From Synechococcus sp. PROS-7-1 (GTDB taxonomy: Bacteria > Cyanobacteriota > Cyanobacteriia > PCC-6307 > Cyanobiaceae), in the NCBI RefSeq assembly GCF_014279795.1, contig NZ_CP047945.1, positions 1,136,572-1,200,571 of the forward strand: a stretch of DNA of 64,000 nt. Direction: 5' to 3'. Shown piece after piece: positions 59,679 to 64,000 of this stretch. A program made the translations under genes and the position numbers. The notes below the pieces were generated by a model that was not told the origin of the DNA, ran no database searches, and saw only the letters and a list, made by a program, of their open reading frames with translations. The first letter of the stretch is position 1, and the number at the start of each line of letters is the position of its first letter.

Positions 59679-60422
59679 ATGACTTCGCTTGTTCGTTCCA
59701 TCTGTCGTGTTCTCCCGGCGGTGTCAGCAAGCGTCCTGCCCCTTTTGTCTCTTTCTGTTCCTGCCGAGGCCGTGCTTCCTCCGGTAGGCAACGATCGCTC
59801 TCGTCTGGTGATGCTTCCTGAAGAAGCTCAGATGTCGGCTCTCCCCTACGTCATCACCCCTGAGCGTCGAGCGATGCTCAACACCATCCGTTTTGCTGAG
59901 GGAACCTGGAAAGGTGGCCTTGATTTGGGTTACAGGGTGATGTTCGGTGGTGGATTGATGCGATCGATGGATCGCCACCCCAACCGGGTGATTTATTCCT
60001 CTCGTTATGCCAGCGCAGCAGCAGGTGCCTATCAGTTCATGCCCTTCACCTGGGATTTAGTGAAGCGCAGCCTCGGCGTTCGTGGATTCGGCCCAGAAGT
60101 CCAGGACCAGGGTGCTCTGTTTCTGATCCAGCGCCGCAAGGCTTTGAGCCTCACCGATACAGGTGTGATGTCTCCACTTCTCGCTGCAAAACTGGCTCCA
60201 GAATGGGCATCCTTTCCCACACTGCGCGGACGCAGCTATTACGGTCAGCCCGTGAAGCGCTTCACCAACCTCAAAGGATTTTACAACTTGAATCTGGCCC
60301 AACTGCGGCAGATTCGTGATGCCAAAAGAGAATCCTTGTCAACGAATTCTTCTGAACAGGAGTCCGGCATGCCCAAAGCTCCTGTTTGCACAGGCCCCAC
60401 CATTCTTTGTGGATTGCCCTGA
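59679..60422 (+). CDS. Exported GH104 (lambda R-like) muramidase-like protein
   Basis: 247 residues from ATG 59679 with a signal peptide (VLPAVSASVLPLLSLSVPAE). The core has endolysin motifs: MLNTIRFAEGTWKGGLDLGY (catalytic Glu in AEGT), FGGGLMRSMDRHPNRVIYSS, and SAAAGAYQFMPFTWDLVKRS with FGPEVQDQGALFLIQRR. It resembles lytic transglycosylases/lysozymes of GH104. No holin or phage genes adjoin; a housekeeping envelope role is more likely than lysis. Confidence 0.86.
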   Translation: MTSLVRSICRVLPAVSASVLPLLSLSVPAEAVLPPVGNDRSRLVMLPEEAQMSALPYVITPERRAMLNTIRFAEGTWKGGLDLGYRVMFGGGLMRSMDRHPNRVIYSSRYASAAAGAYQFMPFTWDLVKRSLGVRGFGPEVQDQGALFLIQRRKALSLTDTGVMSPLLAAKLAPEWASFPTLRGRSYYGQPVKRFTNLKGFYNLNLAQLRQIRDAKRESLSTNSSEQESGMPKAPVCTGPTILCGLP

Positions 60423-60437
60423 GGACGATCCTCAGGG
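60417..60437. terminator. Perfect hairpin at the GH104 stop
   Basis: CCCTGAGGA and TCCTCAGGG form a nine-bp perfect stem with a CGA loop, overlapping the GH104 stop codon and lying before the psb32 stop. No U-tract follows on either strand, so termination efficiency is uncertain. Confidence 0.5.
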
Positions 60438-60454
60438 TCCAGGCCAATTCTTCG

Positions 60455-61258
60455 TTATTCGTTCGACTCGCTTAGACGTCGTCCAACAGTTGCTTGAGCA
60501 ATCAAGTAGGCGCCAACGGCTCCACCGATGAATCCCATGCCGTTGCGAATCAAAGGCAGGAGATCGCTGGTGCGAGTCACCACCGGAGCGATCCCGAAGA
60601 CACCAAACAGCATGATCCAAAGAGGAGAAAGGAGCAGCAACCAGGCCCAGGCCACGCGCTCCCCTTCCTTGCGTGGGTAGGCCGCAAAGCCGGCGATTAA
60701 TCCACCGAGCACTGAAGTGCTGAGCGTCCAGAGCCATTGCTCGGTGGGCAGACCTGGAACCACCTGGCAACCACCGCGGTCGAGGCACAGCTCCACAGCA
60801 TCAATCGCCGCGATGAGCGCTCCGTCCTCGCCATGGTCACGCACGTAGTACTGATTTCCATAGCGCGTTTGCAACTCGACCCACCAGGTGCGGGGCATCA
60901 GGGCGAAGAAGGCATCGCCCACGTTGAAATTGAGCAGATTGCCACCTCTGGGATCACCCACCATCAGCAGGCTGCGTTCATCGAGCCCCCAGAATTCCTT
61001 CACCGCCAATCCTGGGGTGCGCTCGTATTGGGTCAGGACCCTGATCTTCCAGCCACTGCGTTGCTCGAAGGCATCCAATGACACTTCAAGCGATTGCAGT
61101 TCCTTTGCACTGAAAATTCTGGCTAGATCAATCACGGGGGTCGGGTGATCCGGAAGCAGTTCAGGGTTATCGATGGCCTGCACGGGTGCTGCAAGCAAAA
61201 GCAGCAGAGGAAGGATTAGAAGTGCCGCCCAGCGACAGAGTGTTCGGCGGAAGCCCAT
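60455..61258 (-). CDS. psb32: TPM-domain protein, Psb32-like
   Basis: 267 residues from ATG 61258. Signal peptide (WAALLILPLLLLLAAPVQAI), TPM domain (VIDLARIFSAKELQSLEVSL, LAVKEFWGLDERSLLMVGDP), then two or more C-terminal TM helices (LWTLSTSVLGGLIAGFAAYP, AWAWLLLLSPLWIMLFGVFG). Psb32 protects and repairs photosystem II. The upstream part of the open frame (to 61369) lacks similarity. Confidence 0.85.
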   Translation of the reverse strand: MGFRRTLCRWAALLILPLLLLLAAPVQAIDNPELLPDHPTPVIDLARIFSAKELQSLEVSLDAFEQRSGWKIRVLTQYERTPGLAVKEFWGLDERSLLMVGDPRGGNLLNFNVGDAFFALMPRTWWVELQTRYGNQYYVRDHGEDGALIAAIDAVELCLDRGGCQVVPGLPTEQWLWTLSTSVLGGLIAGFAAYPRKEGERVAWAWLLLLSPLWIMLFGVFGIAPVVTRTSDLLPLIRNGMGFIGGAVGAYLIAQATVGRRLSESNE

Positions 61259-61293
61259 GATCGTCAACGTCTGCCCGCCATTCTCACCAACTG

Positions 61294-62526
61294 ATGGTCT
61301 CGGATGTGTGCTGCCCAGCCTGGTTGCTGGATCGACTTCGGCAATCCGGAGGAGAGGTTCCCTTCTCACTGTTCATGCACTGGGCCCTTCACGACCCCGA
61401 CCATGGGGCGTATGGATCAGGCCATCTTGCGGTCGGGCCTGAAGGCGACTTCGCAACATCGCCCTCTCTGGGGGAGGACTTCGCTGAACTGCTTGTGGAT
61501 CAGTTGGTGGAGTGGCTTCAAGCCCTCGCCAAGTGCCATCCCTCTGACCGCCTCTCAGTGGTGGATGTCGGCCCGGGTGAAGGCATGCTCACCGCCCAGC
61601 TCATCCCACTGCTTCGCCGCAAAGCACCTGAATTAGTCGATCGTCTGGACTGCGTTCTTGTGGAGTGCAACCCAGGGATGGAAACGCGGCAAAGGGATCG
61701 CCTTGGAGCTTGCCCTGCCATTCCCTGCCGCTGGAGTTCACTCAATGAGCTCAGTCACACTCCCGTGATCGGTGTTGTGCTGGCGCATGAGCTGCTCGAT
61801 GCACTCTGCGTTGAACGTTTGGTGCTCAGAGCAGGAACCTTGCATCGACAGATGGTTCGTCTTCGCGATGAGGGTTCCTCGGCACAGATTCATCTGGCGG
61901 AAGCACCTTTTGATGGAGAGCTCAGGGCACGGTTCCAGCGTGAGTGTGACCGCTCAGGGATGGTGATCCCACCCGCTGGGGCAGAGGATGGCTGGACCAC
62001 GGAATGGCATGCATCCGTTTCCCCTTGGATGCATGACGCGGCTGCGGCAGTGCAACAGGGCGTGCTGCTGGTCGTGGACTATGCCTTTGAAGCGGATCGC
62101 TATTACGCGTGCCATCGAAGCGATGGCACGCTGCTTGCTTATCAGGATCAGGTCGCGACCAATGATGTCCTTCGCAATGCTGGTACCCAGGACATCACGG
62201 CCCATCTTTGTGTGGAGGGTGTGGTTGCAGCCGCTGAGATGAATGGCTGGTTGTTTGAAGGACAACGCCGTCAAGGCGAGGCCCTTCTGGCCCTCGGCTT
62301 GGCCGAACGATTCAGTGCCCTTCAATCCCTTCCCGCTGCGCAACTGGGAGAGGCATTGCGGCGTCGAGAAACCCTATTGCGTTTGGTTGACCCTTCCTGT
62401 CTCGGTGATCTGCGCTGGATGGTGTTCCACCGGCAGACCGCAAGACAGGATGATGTCCCAATGCAACGCAGCCGTTTGCTGCGGGATCCTCCACAGGTCA
62501 GTGCTGGCCCTCCAGACACTGCCTGA
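61294..62526 (+). CDS. SAM-dependent methyltransferase, MidA/NDUFAF7 family
   Basis: 410 residues. Motifs [59 protein letters not shown] and [20 protein letters not shown] define the family, whose eukaryotic member methylates an Arg of complex I. In cyanobacteria it may act on the NDH-1 complex. Divergent from psb32 by 35 bases; convergent overlap of 29 bases with aroB. Confidence 0.92.
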   Translation: MVSDVCCPAWLLDRLRQSGGEVPFSLFMHWALHDPDHGAYGSGHLAVGPEGDFATSPSLGEDFAELLVDQLVEWLQALAKCHPSDRLSVVDVGPGEGMLTAQLIPLLRRKAPELVDRLDCVLVECNPGMETRQRDRLGACPAIPCRWSSLNELSHTPVIGVVLAHELLDALCVERLVLRAGTLHRQMVRLRDEGSSAQIHLAEAPFDGELRARFQRECDRSGMVIPPAGAEDGWTTEWHASVSPWMHDAAAAVQQGVLLVVDYAFEADRYYACHRSDGTLLAYQDQVATNDVLRNAGTQDITAHLCVEGVVAAAEMNGWLFEGQRRQGEALLALGLAERFSALQSLPAAQLGEALRRRETLLRLVDPSCLGDLRWMVFHRQTARQDDVPMQRSRLLRDPPQVSAGPPDTA

Positions 62527-63601
62527 CGTCGTCATCGTTGATCTGATCGCTGATCAGAACCGATCCAATGGCGTTCGGCACGACAAACCGCAACTGCCCG
62601 TGGCGGACTTTTTTGTCGGAACGAAGGGTGTCAAGGACCCGGTCGATCTCCAGGGAAGGCCATTCAGCGGGCAGCCCAGCCTTACGAATCAAGGTCAACT
62701 GACGTTGCTGATCTGCCTCCGTCCACAGTCCCTTGATGACGGCCAGATGACCAACGGCTGCCATTCCGATGGCGACGGCTTCACCATGCAGCCAAGTGCC
62801 ATATCCGGTGAGTGTTTCCACAACATGACCGAAGGTATGGCCGTAATTGAGAATCGCTCGCCGCCCGCCTTCCCGTTCATCGGCGGCAACCACGGCGGCT
62901 TTGGCCTGGGCAGATCGCTCGAGGATGGTCTGTAGCAGTTCTGTTCCCATTCTGGCTGGATCACTGAGATCCTCTGCCTGCTCGAGACGTTCGAACAGTT
63001 CGGAATCGCCGATCACCCCGTATTTGATCACTTCCGCCATTCCGGCGCGGAACTCCCTTGGTGGAAGTGTTTGCAATGTGAGGGGATCAATCATCACCAG
63101 CGATGGCTGGTGAAACGCCCCAATCAAGTTTTTCCCACAGGCATGGTTAACGCCGGTTTTGCCTCCGATCGAGGCATCCACCATCGCCAGGAGGGTGGTG
63201 GGAATCTGAACCACTGGGATGCCTCGAAGCCAGCAGGCTGCAGCGAATCCGGTCATGTCCCCAACGACTCCACCACCAAGGGCCAGCATCAAGGAGGTGC
63301 GTTCCAGCCCGTTCCGTTGTGCGGCGTCAAGAATGATCCTGATGGTGTCGAGCGTTTTCTGCTCCTCGCCCGCATCGATCTGCAAGAGCACTGGTCTGAA
63401 ACCTGCTGTTTCGAGACTGGTGAGGCATTGCGCTGCGTAGTGATCGGCCACTGCCGGATTGCTCACCACAAGAATCCTGGTTCCATCTCGCACTTGCAGC
63501 GCAGAGATTGCATCACCGACACGGGTTAGCTGGCCCGAACCGATGATGACGTCATAGGGGTTGCGTTCGAGGGCTACACGGATCCTGGCTTGTGGTTCCA
63601 T
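62498..63601 (-). CDS. aroB: 3-dehydroquinate synthase
   Basis: Second step of the shikimate pathway. 367 residues from ATG 63601. NAD-binding [57 protein letters not shown] and zinc-binding [10 protein letters not shown] with [10 protein letters not shown] are intact. The upstream open-frame extension to 63649 is not aroB-like. Confidence 0.98.
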   Translation of the reverse strand: MEPQARIRVALERNPYDVIIGSGQLTRVGDAISALQVRDGTRILVVSNPAVADHYAAQCLTSLETAGFRPVLLQIDAGEEQKTLDTIRIILDAAQRNGLERTSLMLALGGGVVGDMTGFAAACWLRGIPVVQIPTTLLAMVDASIGGKTGVNHACGKNLIGAFHQPSLVMIDPLTLQTLPPREFRAGMAEVIKYGVIGDSELFERLEQAEDLSDPARMGTELLQTILERSAQAKAAVVAADEREGGRRAILNYGHTFGHVVETLTGYGTWLHGEAVAIGMAAVGHLAVIKGLWTEADQQRQLTLIRKAGLPAEWPSLEIDRVLDTLRSDKKVRHGQLRFVVPNAIGSVLISDQINDDDVRQCLEGQH

Positions 63602-63672
63602 TGCCGACGTTGTCTCTGGGGTCGTGGTCACTGACCCTATCCTCAGCACGAAAGGTTTCGGGTTGGGGCTTG

Positions 63673-64000
63673 ATGAAATCCGAGGTTGATCGCAGCAGAA
63701 CCCTGACGGCCTGGGGCTTTCTGAGTCCTGCGCTCATCCTTCTTGGTGTTTCGGTGCTGATTCCAGCCGCGATGGCGCTGGTCATGAGCTTCACGCAGAC
63801 AGGGCTTGATGTTTCTGAACCCCTGCGTTTCATCGGATTCGCCAATCTGCGGCGCTTGGCAGGTGATCCGATGTTTTACAAAGTTCTGGGCACGACTCTG
63901 ATCTATCTCTTCGGAGTCGTACCGCCGATTGTTCTTGGCGCCCTTGCTCTGGCTGTGCTTGTGAACCGGGCTCTCCCTGGAATTCACGTTCTTAGAGCTG
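63673..64000 (+). CDS. Sugar ABC transporter permease, N-terminal part (3' end outside window)
   Basis: 109 residues to the edge. After a short leader ([20 protein letters not shown]) come TM helices ([51 protein letters not shown]) with the [14 protein letters not shown] loop of MalF/UgpA-type permeases. Divergent from aroB by 71 bases. The binding protein and second permease would lie to the right. Confidence 0.88.
   Translation, partial: MKSEVDRSRTLTAWGFLSPALILLGVSVLIPAAMALVMSFTQTGLDVSEPLRFIGFANLRRLAGDPMFYKVLGTTLIYLFGVVPPIVLGALALAVLVNRALPGIHVLRA

Noticed and set aside
59679-60422. Lysis cassette of a prophage
   Set aside because: Only the GH104 protein is present, with a Sec signal, flanked by cyanobacterial housekeeping genes.
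1-64000. tRNA, rRNA, CRISPR array, insertion sequence or prophage
   Set aside because: No cloverleaf-type sequences, regularly spaced repeats, transposase or integrase motifs, or phage structural genes were recognised on either strand.

Overview
The window reads as a chromosomal segment of a marine picocyanobacterium (alpha-cyanobacterium, Synechococcus/Cyanobium type). It is GC-rich and gene-dense, with no gene-free stretch over 300 bases, and genes are packed in short operons joined by 1-4 base overlaps. Oxygenic photosynthesis and the Calvin cycle show in phosphoribulokinase, class II fructose-bisphosphate aldolase, a Psb32-like TPM protein, a PSI-accumulation-factor-like lumenal protein, a PAP/fibrillin protein and a lumenal pentapeptide protein. 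No rRNA, tRNA, CRISPR array, insertion sequence or prophage block was recognised.

Layout. 1-14.8 kb: partial metG, a TerB-like/Mo-nitrogenase-C-like protein, an FAD oxidoreductase, ilvD, a degenerate uracil phosphoribosyltransferase, a pentapeptide protein, a His-rich CobW-family GTPase, an MFS symporter, an L,D-transpeptidase, purS-purQ, an S66 peptidase and an acetolactate-decarboxylase-like/CARDB protein, closed by a bidirectional terminator. 14.8-31.3 kb: almost entirely minus-strand housekeeping genes (fba, Gfo/Idh/MocA, accD, pilD, prk, leuB, lpxD, proB, yqeG, DUF3727, ruvX, CofE-like, PSI factor, DUF3685, a frameshifted Fur-family regulator, hisA). 31.4-47.3 kb: mixed strands, with pgsA, a CBS protein, an internally duplicated secreted protein, a second L,D-transpeptidase, a GluR0-like channel preceded by a 27-residue membrane peptide, a PPC-glutaredoxin fusion, a porin, an ABC ATPase, Nudix and chrA. 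47.3-64 kb: two accessory-looking systems intertwined, then nadA, a metallophosphoesterase-glycosyltransferase pair, a GH104 muramidase-like protein, psb32, a MidA-like methyltransferase, aroB and the start of a sugar ABC permease.

Systems. All four partners of the ligase-associated DNA damage response set (DEXH helicase, MBL/beta-CASP exonuclease, ATP-dependent ligase and metallophosphoesterase) lie within about 20 kb. They are split into separate transcription units instead of one operon. Embedded between the helicase and the ligase is a divergent cassette: DUF350 on one strand, and on the other a membrane-anchored hypothetical, a Gly-rich small secreted protein, a multi-TM spermidine-synthase-like enzyme and a DUF4178 protein. 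This looks like a membrane-associated polyamine module. Two genes (helicase and the TIGR04168-like phosphoesterase) appear to need a CTG start to include conserved N-terminal residues.

All calls rest on reading translations and motifs by eye; no database search was run.
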